Origin: CBDUQI01 sp965369325
GTDB lineage: Bacteria > Pseudomonadota > Gammaproteobacteria > Steroidobacterales > JBCBZW01
DNA: 64,000 nt
Assembly: GCA_965369325.1 (NCBI GenBank)
Contig: CBDUQI010000003.1
Location: 15,138 to 79,137 of the forward strand
Reading direction: 5' to 3'
A program made the position numbers and the translations under genes. The notes under the pieces are model-generated. The model worked only from the letters and a program-made list of their open reading frames with translations. It had not been told where the DNA came from and made no database searches. Each line of letters starts with the position of its first letter. Positions within the stretch are counted from its first letter, which is position 1. Of this stretch, positions 1 through 7,883 are shown piece by piece.

Positions 1-1
1 G

Positions 2-1405
2 CTGGTGCTTGCCGGCGATGCGTATCCTGCTGGCTGGGAGGTGGCGACATCGATGAACCCGGTGGAGGCAGATACCCGTGGCTTCGGCGCCTATGAGGCG
101 GCCGATTACGATGAACTGATTGATCATCCGGTGGAGATTGCGCCGCTGGATACCGCGCGGTTTGATGTAGACGGGGTAGCACACCACATTGCGCTCAGCG
201 GGGATGAGCGTTGCCACATGCCACGCCTGCGTCAGGATCTGTCGAAGATCTGCGCGCAGCACAGCGCCATGTTCGGGGCGAACATGCCTATCGATCGCTA
301 CCTTTTTTTGGTGTACGCCACGGACAAAAACGGTGGTGGGCTGGAGCACCGTTGGTCCAACAGCATCATTATCGGGCGTGATCACCTGCCTAGCACAATG
401 GATGCGCCGGTGGATAAGCGTTACTGCCGTTTTCTGGGCGTGCTGAGCCACGAGTACTTTCATCTATGGAACGTCAAGCGGATAAAACCGGCCGCTTTCG
501 AGCCGTTTGATTTAAGCCGCGAACAACACACTACCCTGCTGTGGGTGTTCGAGGGCATCACTTCTTACTACGACGATCTGGCGATGGTACGGGCCGGCGT
601 CATCGACGTCGCCACTTATCTGGGCCTGCTTGGCGAGGCGATCACGGGTGTGTGGCAAACGCCGGGTCGCCATCGTATGAGCCTGGCCGAGTCCAGTTTT
701 GATGCGTGGACCAAACTGTACAAGCGCGATGAGAACGCGCCTAACGCACTGATCAGTTACTACAGCAAAGGCTCACTGGTGGCGCTGGCGCTGGACCTGA
801 GCATACGCGAGCAAAGCGCCGGAAAGTACTGCCTGGACGATGTGATGCGAGCGTTCTGGGCTCGCTACGGCGAGGGCAGCGGCGGGGTGGCGGAGGATGG
901 CTTCGAAGCGTTGGCCGCCGAGGTCACCGGGCTTGCGTTGGATGGGTTTTTTGATGCCATGATACGCGGGACACAAGACCCACCGCTGGCCAGTTTGTTA
1001 AGTCACGTCGGGGTAGACATGCGACTGTCCAGTGCGCGCCCCACAGCGGGCAGCGCGGCGGGCCAGTACCTGCCGGCACTCGGTATTCGGTGTCGTGGCG
1101 AACAAACTGGCGCGAGTATCATGCACGTGCTGGATGGTGGCGCCGCGCAGGCGGCCGGGCTTTCGGCCGGGGATAAACTGTTGGCAGTGAATGGATTGCG
1201 CGTGGGTCGCGCCAATCTGGTGGACTTGCTTGGCGCTCCCGCCGCGGGGGAGGCGCTGCATCTGCATGTGTTTCGCCGCGACCAGTTGCTTACCTTCGAT
1301 CTTAGCCCGAGTGAACCGGTGAAGGATGTGGCTACCCTGAGCCTGGACGCACAGGCGAGCGAGGGCGCGCTGCACGCGCGCCAGGCATGGCTGGCAAGTT
1401 GTTGA
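2..1405 (+). CDS. M61 family metallopeptidase with C-terminal PDZ domain (5' end outside window)
   Basis: The reading frame is open from the first base, so the N-terminal part of this protein lies before the window. Numbering from the GTG at base 5, the zinc-binding motif HEYFHLWNVKR starts near residue 149 and the third ligand Glu is in WVFEGITSYYDD near residue 183. This pattern is typical of M61 glycyl-aminopeptidase-like enzymes. A PDZ domain occupies roughly residues 345-440 (GGAAQAAGLSAGDKLLAVNG). M61 family members are usually about 600 residues, so some 100-150 residues are missing. The stop overlaps the start of the next gene. Function beyond metal-dependent peptidase is inference, and the substrate is unknown. 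Confidence 0.9.
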   Translation: MVLAGDAYPAGWEVATSMNPVEADTRGFGAYEAADYDELIDHPVEIAPLDTARFDVDGVAHHIALSGDERCHMPRLRQDLSKICAQHSAMFGANMPIDRYLFLVYATDKNGGGLEHRWSNSIIIGRDHLPSTMDAPVDKRYCRFLGVLSHEYFHLWNVKRIKPAAFEPFDLSREQHTTLLWVFEGITSYYDDLAMVRAGVIDVATYLGLLGEAITGVWQTPGRHRMSLAESSFDAWTKLYKRDENAPNALISYYSKGSLVALALDLSIREQSAGKYCLDDVMRAFWARYGEGSGGVAEDGFEALAAEVTGLALDGFFDAMIRGTQDPPLASLLSHVGVDMRLSSARPTAGSAAGQYLPALGIRCRGEQTGASIMHVLDGGAAQAAGLSAGDKLLAVNGLRVGRANLVDLLGAPAAGEALHLHVFRRDQLLTFDLSPSEPVKDVATLSLDAQASEGALHARQAWLASC

Positions 1406-2529
1406 TGGCAGGATGGCGCGAGTTTTCACGCACGTACCGGTGTGGCGGGTTAATCGCCGGTGTGTGCCTTGGGTTGGCTTTAGCGGCTTGCGCTTCAACC
1501 GGCCCGGGCAAGGCCCTGCAGATGTCGAAACCGGCGCCAGATCTGCCGATCGCAGTCTCGAACAACGCAGTGGCGGCGCTTCGCGCGCCCGACGGCCAGG
1601 TGTGGCTGTATTCCTTTATGGGCCTGAAGGCGGGCAAAAGCTGGCGTGACACCACCTCTGCGGCGTTTGTATTGCCACCCGATGCGGATGGCTGGTCAGC
1701 ACTGGCCGACGTGCCCGGCGGTGAGGGGCGTTTGGCTGGGGTAGCGGCGGCGGCAGCAGGTTCGGTGTACATATTTGGCGGCTACACCGTGAAAGAAGAT
1801 CATTCCGAAGTATCGGTGGCGAGCGTGCATGCATTGCGCCAGGGCGCTAACGCGTATGTGCGGCGCGCCGCAATGCCAGTGCCCGTGGACGATGCGGTGG
1901 CGGTGGTGTATCAGGATCGTTACATCTACCTGATCAGTGGCTGGCATGATTTTGCGAACGTGAACCTGGTACAAATGTACGATACCCGCACGGACAGTTG
2001 GGCCCAGGCAACCGCATTCCCCGGTACACCGGTGTTCGGACACGCTGGCGGGATGGTGGACGATACCATCATCGTATGCGATGGCGTTGGCATCCACACG
2101 CCGGATGTTGGCGCCCGGCGTTTTGTCCCGGTGGATGCGTGCTATTCCGGTGAGGTGGATGCCGGCAATCCGCGGCGCATTACCTGGCATCGTCTGCCCT
2201 CACATCCGGGGCCAGCGCGCTACCGCATGGCCGCGACCGGCGTGACGGGTGCACCCGCCAGGGTAGTCTTCGCGGGCGGCAGCGATAACCCCTACAACTA
2301 CAACGGTATCGGCTACAACGGGGAGCCGTCGGCCGCTTCCGATGAGGTGTTCGCCTTTGATGTGTCTGCGCGCGCGTGGCAGCGCCTCGGGCACCTGCCC
2401 GTGGCCACTATGGACCATCGCGGACTGCTTACTACCGATGCCGGGCTGGTGCTGGTAGGGGGGATGCGCGAGGGGCAACGTGTGAGTGCGCAGGTGCTGC
2501 ATTTTTCCCTTAATACCAGCGCGCAATGA
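1405..2529 (+). CDS. Kelch-repeat lipoprotein
   Basis: The protein starts with a lipoprotein signal: a basic stretch, a hydrophobic core and the lipobox LAAC, with Cys at about residue 29 from the ATG at 1405. The rest carries kelch-like blades such as YIFGGYTV, YIYLISGW, VVFAGGSDN and LVLVGGM, spaced as expected for a six-bladed propeller. The start at 1405 gives a TGATG overlap with the peptidase stop, suggesting translational coupling. An ATG at 1387 in the same frame is an alternative and would lengthen the signal region. It probably sits in the periplasm anchored to a membrane. No catalytic residues could be assigned, and the ligand is unknown. Confidence 0.8.
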   Translation: MAGWREFSRTYRCGGLIAGVCLGLALAACASTGPGKALQMSKPAPDLPIAVSNNAVAALRAPDGQVWLYSFMGLKAGKSWRDTTSAAFVLPPDADGWSALADVPGGEGRLAGVAAAAAGSVYIFGGYTVKEDHSEVSVASVHALRQGANAYVRRAAMPVPVDDAVAVVYQDRYIYLISGWHDFANVNLVQMYDTRTDSWAQATAFPGTPVFGHAGGMVDDTIIVCDGVGIHTPDVGARRFVPVDACYSGEVDAGNPRRITWHRLPSHPGPARYRMAATGVTGAPARVVFAGGSDNPYNYNGIGYNGEPSAASDEVFAFDVSARAWQRLGHLPVATMDHRGLLTTDAGLVLVGGMREGQRVSAQVLHFSLNTSAQ

Positions 2530-3446
2530 TCTCACTCAACACGCCTGAGCACGCCGTATGGCGACTGCTCGCGGGCGCGCTGATGATTAGCTTTTCGGCC
2601 GTGTTCGTGCGCCTGACCAGCGTTGCGCCGGACGTCTCCGGATTTTATCGGGTGATGATTGGCGGCGCGGTTCTGTTAGGCATCGTGTTGTGGCGGCGTG
2701 AGCGTCTGCTGCCCTCGCGCGCGGCCATCGGTGCCATCGGTGCCGCCAGTGTTTTCTTTGCGCTTGATCTGGCTGCATGGCATCGCTCGATCGACTACGT
2801 CGGCCCAGGGCTGGCAACCTTGCTGGCGAACTTTCAGGTATTCGCGCTGGGCGCGGTGGGCATCCTGGTGTTTGGCGAGCGGGTGCGGTGGCCGGTGTTG
2901 CTAAGTGTGCCGGTGGCGTTTGTGGGCGTCGCCATGATTGTCGGATTCGACTGGTCAGCGCTGCGCCCGACGGACCGGCTTGGGGTGATATTCGGACTGG
3001 CCACGGCGGTGTTTTACACAGGATATATTCTGACCCTGCGGCGAGTCAGCTATACCGGTGGTATCTCCGCGGCGGTCACCATTATGTGGGTATCGCTGGC
3101 CGCTGCGGGTTTGCTGATGATCGCTGTGCCGTTAACGGGCGATTCGCTGGCGATTCCAAGCCAGCGTGATGGCCTGCTGCTATTCGCCTACGGCGTATGT
3201 GGGCAGGCGTTAGGCTGGCTGCTGATCTCAAGTGCGCTGGGGTATTTGCGTGCCAGCCAGATCGGGCTGGTACTGCTGATACAGCCGGTGTGCTCGTATC
3301 TGTGGGATATCCTGTTGTTTGATTTGCCGCTCACCACCCGCCAGATCGCGGGCGCGTTGATCGCGCTCGCTGCCATCTACGTGGGATCGAGCATGGCCTC
3401 GCCCCAGCCGGCGTTGCCGCCTGATCCCGGCGCGTCGGCCCGCTAG
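2526..3446 (+). CDS. EamA/DMT-family inner-membrane transporter
   Basis: This 306-residue, very hydrophobic protein has about ten membrane segments in two homologous halves, as in the drug/metabolite transporter superfamily. The first half contains SFSAVFVRLTSVAPDVSGFYR and the second half ends in the typical QIAGALIALAAIYVG segment. Its ATG overlaps the kelch gene stop as ATGA, so the two are probably co-transcribed and coupled. Substrate cannot be read from sequence; members export metabolites or amino acids. Confidence 0.88.
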   Translation: MISLNTPEHAVWRLLAGALMISFSAVFVRLTSVAPDVSGFYRVMIGGAVLLGIVLWRRERLLPSRAAIGAIGAASVFFALDLAAWHRSIDYVGPGLATLLANFQVFALGAVGILVFGERVRWPVLLSVPVAFVGVAMIVGFDWSALRPTDRLGVIFGLATAVFYTGYILTLRRVSYTGGISAAVTIMWVSLAAAGLLMIAVPLTGDSLAIPSQRDGLLLFAYGVCGQALGWLLISSALGYLRASQIGLVLLIQPVCSYLWDILLFDLPLTTRQIAGALIALAAIYVGSSMASPQPALPPDPGASAR

Positions 3447-3562
3447 CATGAGTGCCTAGCGCGCGCCGCGCTCGATCATAAAATGCGCCAACACTCGCCC
3501 ACGCTCACGGTATTCGCGGTAAACTTCAACGCATACGATCTTGGAACGGCGCGGACAGGGTT

Positions 3563-4210
3563 ATGTTGGAACTTGGTGTCAAACTACTGCTTTCGTACTT
3601 GTTGGGCTCCTGTAACGGCGCCTTGTTGCTGGGCAGGCTGCGCGGCATAGATATTCGAAACCAGGGCAGCGGCAACGCTGGCGGAACCAACGCGCTGCGC
3701 ACCCAGGGACTGGGCTTTGCTTTTACCGTGGTGGTAATCGATGTCGGCAAAGGCGCACTGGCTGTGCTGCTGGTGGCGGCACTTGCGCTGCCCGGCCTTA
3801 TGCCCTCGAGCGTAGTGCCGGCCAGTTGGGTCCCCCCGTTGTGCGGGGCCGCAGCTATCCTTGGACACGTATATCCATTTTGGTTTCAGATGCGTGGCGG
3901 CAAGGGAGCGGGCACCCTGGTTGGCGCGTACGCCGCGTTGATGCCGAGCGCACTCATCCCGTTGCTACTGGTTTGGGTTGTGGTGTTAATCACCAGCGGC
4001 TTTGTTGGCCTATCGACCATGTTGGCGGCCATTTCGGTGCCGCTGTATCTAAATTTAAGTGGATCAGTCGCTGCGGATAGCGCGCTGGCGGTGTTTGCGG
4101 TGGCCATGGCAGCACTGATCGTCCTTACCCATCGCAGCAACATCCAGCGCATGCTGCAAGGGACTGAGGATAAGAAGCGGCGTGTGATGCTGTTCAGTCG
4201 CGGGCGTTGA
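3563..4210 (+). CDS. plsY: Acyl-phosphate:glycerol-3-phosphate acyltransferase PlsY
   Basis: The 215-residue membrane protein carries the PlsY signatures GSCNGALLLGR, GSGNAGGTNALR (around residue 35) and RGGKGAGT. PlsY transfers an acyl group from acyl phosphate to sn-glycerol 3-phosphate, making lysophosphatidic acid at the inner membrane, the first step of phospholipid synthesis. Length fits the family (about 200 residues), with an extra basic tail ending near residue 215. The 116-bp gap before it could hold its own promoter. Identification is firm. Confidence 0.95.
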   Translation: MLELGVKLLLSYLLGSCNGALLLGRLRGIDIRNQGSGNAGGTNALRTQGLGFAFTVVVIDVGKGALAVLLVAALALPGLMPSSVVPASWVPPLCGAAAILGHVYPFWFQMRGGKGAGTLVGAYAALMPSALIPLLLVWVVVLITSGFVGLSTMLAAISVPLYLNLSGSVAADSALAVFAVAMAALIVLTHRSNIQRMLQGTEDKKRRVMLFSRGR

Positions 4211-4220
4211 CTGGCTGGCC

Positions 4221-5249
4221 ATGCGCGCGGGCGGACAAACGGCAGTTGTGGGCACTGAGCGCTACGATGATGCGGCGCAGCTTGCGCGCGCGCTCGCCGA
4301 CGGGCAATGGCATCCTCTGCCGGCATCGTGCGCCGGTGCCACGGTTGCTCTGCCTGAGGCTGCCGGACTGGCTGAGCTGCTTGGTTTGCAATTGCAATGC
4401 AACGATGGCCGTTGCCGGCTGCCTACAGCGATCACCCTGCTGCGTTCAAGCGCGATACGCCAGCATCTGACGTGCACCGGGATCGGCCTTCAGGTGCATG
4501 ACCTACTGGATTCCACTAACAACCGGGCGTCATTGGTACTGCGAAAGTGCGGCGAGCGGACGGCTGTGTTGGCGGAGTTTCAAACGGCGGGGCGCGGCCA
4601 GCACGGTCGCCAGTGGATTGCGCCGTTCGGCAGCGGCATGTGCCTCTCGCTGGCCTGGCTTGGGCAGGGCCCGCTTGAGGCTTACGCCTGTATCACGCTC
4701 GTGGCGGGTGTTGCGGTAAGCGAAGCGCTGAGCACGCTGGGTGTCCACGACGTGCGGCTGAAATGGCCAAATGATCTGTTCTTGGGCGATGCCAAACTCG
4801 GCGGTATTCTGGTGCAGAGCCGGATACAGGAGAGCGCAGCGGGAGCCCCGTCGATTCAACTGGTGGCAGGTGTCGGCATTAACGCGGACCTGTCCAACGC
4901 GGCGTCGGCGCAATTGTCTGCAACCGACTACCCGGTGGCAGATTTGCGCGCGTACGCACGGCAGCTGCCGGTTGACCGTAACCGTCTGGCGGCGCAGGTA
5001 ATTGATTCGCTGGCAATTGCCTTCCAGGAGTTTTCGCAGCAGGGCTTCTCGGCGTTTCATGCACGTTGGGCGCAACGTGACTATCTGGCAGGGCGGTGGG
5101 TTCGAAGTGTTGCCCATGAGGGTGCTACCGAAGGCATCGCCTGTGGTGTTGACAGCGACGGCGCGCTGTTGATTGAGCACGCCGGCACACGGCATCGGGT
5201 GGTGAGTGCAAGTGGCTCGGTACGCGTGCTGGCGCAGGAGCGCGCATGA
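4221..5249 (+). CDS. birA: Biotin--[acetyl-CoA-carboxylase] ligase BirA with divergent N-terminal domain
   Basis: The catalytic core is clear: GRGQHGRQW at about residue 124 (biotinyl-AMP loop) and KWPNDLFLGDAKLGGILV at about residue 181. It activates biotin with ATP and transfers it to the biotin carboxyl carrier protein. The first ~75 residues align in layout with the winged-helix repressor domain of E. coli BirA (ALADGQWH...LP) but lack a convincing helix-turn-helix. The expected recognition helix is replaced by an Ala/Leu-rich segment. It may therefore be a ligase with weak or no operator binding. The next gene, coaX, overlaps it by ATGA, a common gammaproteobacterial pairing. Confidence 0.92.
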   Translation: MRAGGQTAVVGTERYDDAAQLARALADGQWHPLPASCAGATVALPEAAGLAELLGLQLQCNDGRCRLPTAITLLRSSAIRQHLTCTGIGLQVHDLLDSTNNRASLVLRKCGERTAVLAEFQTAGRGQHGRQWIAPFGSGMCLSLAWLGQGPLEAYACITLVAGVAVSEALSTLGVHDVRLKWPNDLFLGDAKLGGILVQSRIQESAAGAPSIQLVAGVGINADLSNAASAQLSATDYPVADLRAYARQLPVDRNRLAAQVIDSLAIAFQEFSQQGFSAFHARWAQRDYLAGRWVRSVAHEGATEGIACGVDSDGALLIEHAGTRHRVVSASGSVRVLAQERA

Positions 5250-5998
5250 GTGTCATGTTGGTGGATGCCGGCAATTCGGTTATCAAATGGGCGCGCTACG
5301 AGCAGGGGACAATCGGGCAGATGCATCAGATCTGGCATCGCGATGAACAGCCGCTGGTGGCACTACGTGCACTTGATGCGGTGGACTTTGCCCCGCAACG
5401 GCTGGTGGTGGGGAATGTTGCCGGCGAGCCGGTCGCGCAAGCGATAAGGCACTACGCCGGCGTATCATTCGACTGCAAAGCCGAGTTTGCGCAGGTGCAG
5501 GATGGTTTCGACGGCTTGACGTTGGCTTACGCGCAGCCCAAGCGGCTCGGGGTGGACCGCTGGCTGGCGATGCTGGGGGCGTTGCGTGCCGGCACTGCGC
5601 CCGCGGTGATTGCCGATTTCGGTACGGCGGTCACCATCGATGCGATTGACAGCGAACGGCGCCATCTGGGTGGCGCCATTGTTCCAGGGCGCCGACTGAT
5701 GCCACAGGCGTTGCGTGCTGGCACCGCGCGCATCCGCTCACAGGAGCGCGATGATGCTGCATCCAGTGTGTTCGCGCACGATACTGGCCCGGCATTGCGA
5801 GCCGGCGCGGATCATGCGCTGGCGGCGCTGGTGGAGCGTGCTCTGCACGAATTGGGCGCCGAGGGCATAATTGCCCCAATGCTGCTGTTGACCGGAGGGG
5901 ATGCGCAGGTGTTGTCGCCGCTAATTCATTGCCCGCATCGCACAGAACCCGCGCTAGTGTTGCACGGGCTGGCGCATTGGCTGGAGCGGCTCGCATGA
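5246..5998 (+). CDS. coaX: Type III pantothenate kinase
   Basis: The protein begins with the ASKHA-fold phosphate motif DAGNSVIKWAR (Asp near residue 7), followed by DFGTAVTID near residue 124 and GGAIVPGRRLM, all typical of CoaX. It phosphorylates pantothenate in the first step of coenzyme A synthesis and is insensitive to CoA feedback in characterised members. The 250-residue length is normal. It overlaps birA upstream and the SPOR gene downstream by ATGA junctions, so the three are probably translated together. Confidence 0.95.
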   Translation: MSVMLVDAGNSVIKWARYEQGTIGQMHQIWHRDEQPLVALRALDAVDFAPQRLVVGNVAGEPVAQAIRHYAGVSFDCKAEFAQVQDGFDGLTLAYAQPKRLGVDRWLAMLGALRAGTAPAVIADFGTAVTIDAIDSERRHLGGAIVPGRRLMPQALRAGTARIRSQERDDAASSVFAHDTGPALRAGADHALAALVERALHELGAEGIIAPMLLLTGGDAQVLSPLIHCPHRTEPALVLHGLAHWLERLA

Positions 5999-7242
5999 GA
6001 GAGATGGCGCTGGTATTTATTGTGGCCAATCTTCTGCTGGCGTTGTGGGGAGTATGGATCAAGCCCGACCCCAACGTGGGGAGCGCGGCGGAACTGCCGG
6101 CCGCCGCCACCCGTCTCGCGTTGACGGATATGCCACCAATCGCGCAAGCCCCTGGCGCGACCGAGACGCCTGATGTGGTACAAGCGCAAACGGCGCCAGA
6201 TGCCGTGCCGCCCGGACAGATTCAGATTGGGAGCGCGCTCGAGTCTGCATCGCACGCAGATGGTGATCTGGTGCAAGCGGTATTGTCACCATCTGATGAT
6301 GCGTTGACCGATAGCTCCGCTGCTGATGCATTAGCCGAATCATCAGCGGCCACGACGGAACCAGTGATTATCCCGGCCGCCGGATTTACCGAAGCACTGC
6401 CGCCAGCGCAAAGCGCGGATGAGCGCGCTGGACAGGCATCAACACTGGCGCCTGATGCTGGCGGACTTGAAGCGACGGCGGATGTGCCGTCCGAGGGTTC
6501 CGACGCAGCTCGCATCGCACAGATTACGCCGGCAGAGGATTCGGCGGCAGATAGTGAGCAGGTACCCTCCGCGAACACCGCGCCGGAAGCGGGCGCGCAA
6601 ACATCTGCGCTCGACGAGCCCAGCGGGACTCAGGCGCCGGAGGCCGAGGCGGGCGGCCTATCGGATGTCGAGGCGATCGAGCCTGTCGCGCTCGCGCAGG
6701 GCCCCGACAACAACGCCTTATCGGACGATGTAGGTGCCGCCCCCCTCGAGGGCGATGCGCAGATACAGGCTGCGCCGGGTGTGCGTTGCAGGAGCGTTGG
6801 TCCATTCCTGGATTTGCCCGAGGCTGCGGATGCGGCAGGCAAGCTGCGTGATGCTGGGTATTCGCCGGCTCAGCATCTGCTGGAATCAGAAATCTGGATT
6901 GGTCACTGGGTGTTGTTGCCGCCGTTGGGCAGCCGCGAGGAGGCGATCGAAGTGGTCGAGCGTCTGCGTGGCCTGGGGGTGAATGATCTGTACATCGAGC
7001 CGGCCGGTGCCGTGCGCAACGGCATCTCGCTGGGTTTGTTCAGCGAGCTAACCCACGCCGAAACTCGCGTCGCAACCATTCGCCAGCACGGTTACGAGCC
7101 CGTGGTTCGCGATCGCAGCCGCACTGCAGACGTGTACTGGATAGACATCAATTCGGCGGATCCGATTGATCTGAACGACTTCGAGTTTAATCCAAATCGT
7201 AATATCAGCATCGAATACGGTCTGTGTTCTGAGCCAAACTGA
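5995..7242 (+). CDS. SPOR-domain membrane protein
   Basis: The start at 5995 makes an ATGA junction with coaX and gives a normal N-terminus (MREMALVFIVANLLLALWG), a single membrane segment. The more upstream in-frame ATG at 5929 lies inside coaX and adds no conserved sequence. Residues about 45-275 are a low-complexity Ala/Glu/Asp/Pro linker. The C-terminal ~130 residues resemble a SPOR fold (GPFLDLPEAADAAGKLRDAGY ... YWIDI). SPOR domains bind septal peptidoglycan stripped of stem peptides. Gammaproteobacteria often carry such a gene directly after coaX. It is probably envelope-anchored with the SPOR part in the periplasm. Confidence 0.82.
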   Translation: MREMALVFIVANLLLALWGVWIKPDPNVGSAAELPAAATRLALTDMPPIAQAPGATETPDVVQAQTAPDAVPPGQIQIGSALESASHADGDLVQAVLSPSDDALTDSSAADALAESSAATTEPVIIPAAGFTEALPPAQSADERAGQASTLAPDAGGLEATADVPSEGSDAARIAQITPAEDSAADSEQVPSANTAPEAGAQTSALDEPSGTQAPEAEAGGLSDVEAIEPVALAQGPDNNALSDDVGAAPLEGDAQIQAAPGVRCRSVGPFLDLPEAADAAGKLRDAGYSPAQHLLESEIWIGHWVLLPPLGSREEAIEVVERLRGLGVNDLYIEPAGAVRNGISLGLFSELTHAETRVATIRQHGYEPVVRDRSRTADVYWIDINSADPIDLNDFEFNPNRNISIEYGLCSEPN

Positions 7243-7258
7243 CTCCCAGCCCATCCGG

Positions 7259-7389
7259 GGGTTCTAACTACGTATTGACGTTTAGCATTTCGTTTTGTCA
7301 TTTCTTAACCTTTATCAGCAAAACTAGGAATTCTCCCGGACCAAAAACAGGTTATCCCTGATTGGCCAGGTGGCGTTAGGGTTCTAACT
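7259..7389. repeat. Pair of 11-bp direct repeats in intergenic region
   Basis: The sequence GGGTTCTAACT occurs at 7259-7269 and again at 7379-7389, exactly 120 bp apart, in the 306-bp gap between the SPOR gene and the small exported peptide. The gap is AT-richer than its surroundings and contains no credible coding frame. The repeats could be protein binding sites or relics of a duplication; the sequence does not decide. Confidence 0.4.
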
Positions 7390-7419
7390 TGGTCTAGTAA
7401 GCATCAGAATTGTCAAGGT

Positions 7420-7441
7420 ATTGGGTCACAAAACACCCAAT
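7420..7441. repeat. Short perfect hairpin upstream of small exported peptide
   Basis: ATTGGGT at 7420-7426 is perfectly complementary to ACCCAAT at 7435-7441, with an 8-nt loop. It lies about 110 bp before the start of the 62-residue peptide gene. It has no U-tract, so it is not a standard terminator. It may be an operator or part of the leader. Confidence 0.35.
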
Positions 7442-7548
7442 CCAAGCATCGCGGTCTTCAGATGCCATTCCGGCCATCGAAGGCCTCCCCCAAAGACAAT
7501 CTGGTGACAACGTCGACAACGTTCGGTCCAATATAGGGAGAGGCAGCA

Positions 7549-7737
7549 ATGCACAAGAGAAATGTCGTTTTGGCGCTGGTCGCGGTTTTGTGTTTAGGGT
7601 CGGCCAGTAATGCGCTAGCCGTAGGCGAACCGCTCGATCCACTTGATCCGAGGTATACCGTGCAACGTGATGCCGGTGATCAGACCGGGTTTTTCGGGTC
7701 CTGGCGGGTTTTGATGTACTTTTTTACCGGGTTCTAG
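7549..7737 (+). CDS. Small exported peptide of unknown function
   Basis: The 62-residue reading frame starts with a textbook Sec signal peptide: basic MHKR, a hydrophobic core and an LAVG-type cleavage region (SNALA around residues 20-24). It is preceded by a strong Shine-Dalgarno GGGAGAGG about five bases before the ATG. The mature peptide would be only about 38 residues, contains LDPLDPRY, and ends in a hydrophobic aromatic tail (MYFFTGF). No family is recognised. The good ribosome site and signal peptide argue that it is a real gene. Confidence 0.6.
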   Translation: MHKRNVVLALVAVLCLGSASNALAVGEPLDPLDPRYTVQRDAGDQTGFFGSWRVLMYFFTGF

Positions 7738-7770
7738 AAGGCGACGAGTCTGATCCTGGATTGCCATCGG

Positions 7771-7794
7771 CTGGCCTCATATTCGCGAGGCCAG
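7771..7794 (+). terminator. Possible hairpin terminator after small peptide
   Basis: CTGGCCTC at 7771-7778 pairs perfectly with GAGGCCAG at 7787-7794 around an 8-nt loop. It lies 34 bases after the peptide stop and between convergent genes, as expected for a terminator. No T-run follows, so termination strength is doubtful. Confidence 0.4.
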
Positions 7795-7883
7795 TTGATG
7801 GGAGCGCAATGATGGGATTCGGGACTATGGGCCCGTCTGCCAAACGCGCTGGACGGTGGCCGCATCATCAATGCGGCTGCCGT

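Noticed and set aside
5929..5994. Upstream start for the SPOR protein
   Set aside because: The extra 22 residues lie within coaX; the ATGA junction at 5995 and the immediate membrane segment favour the downstream start.
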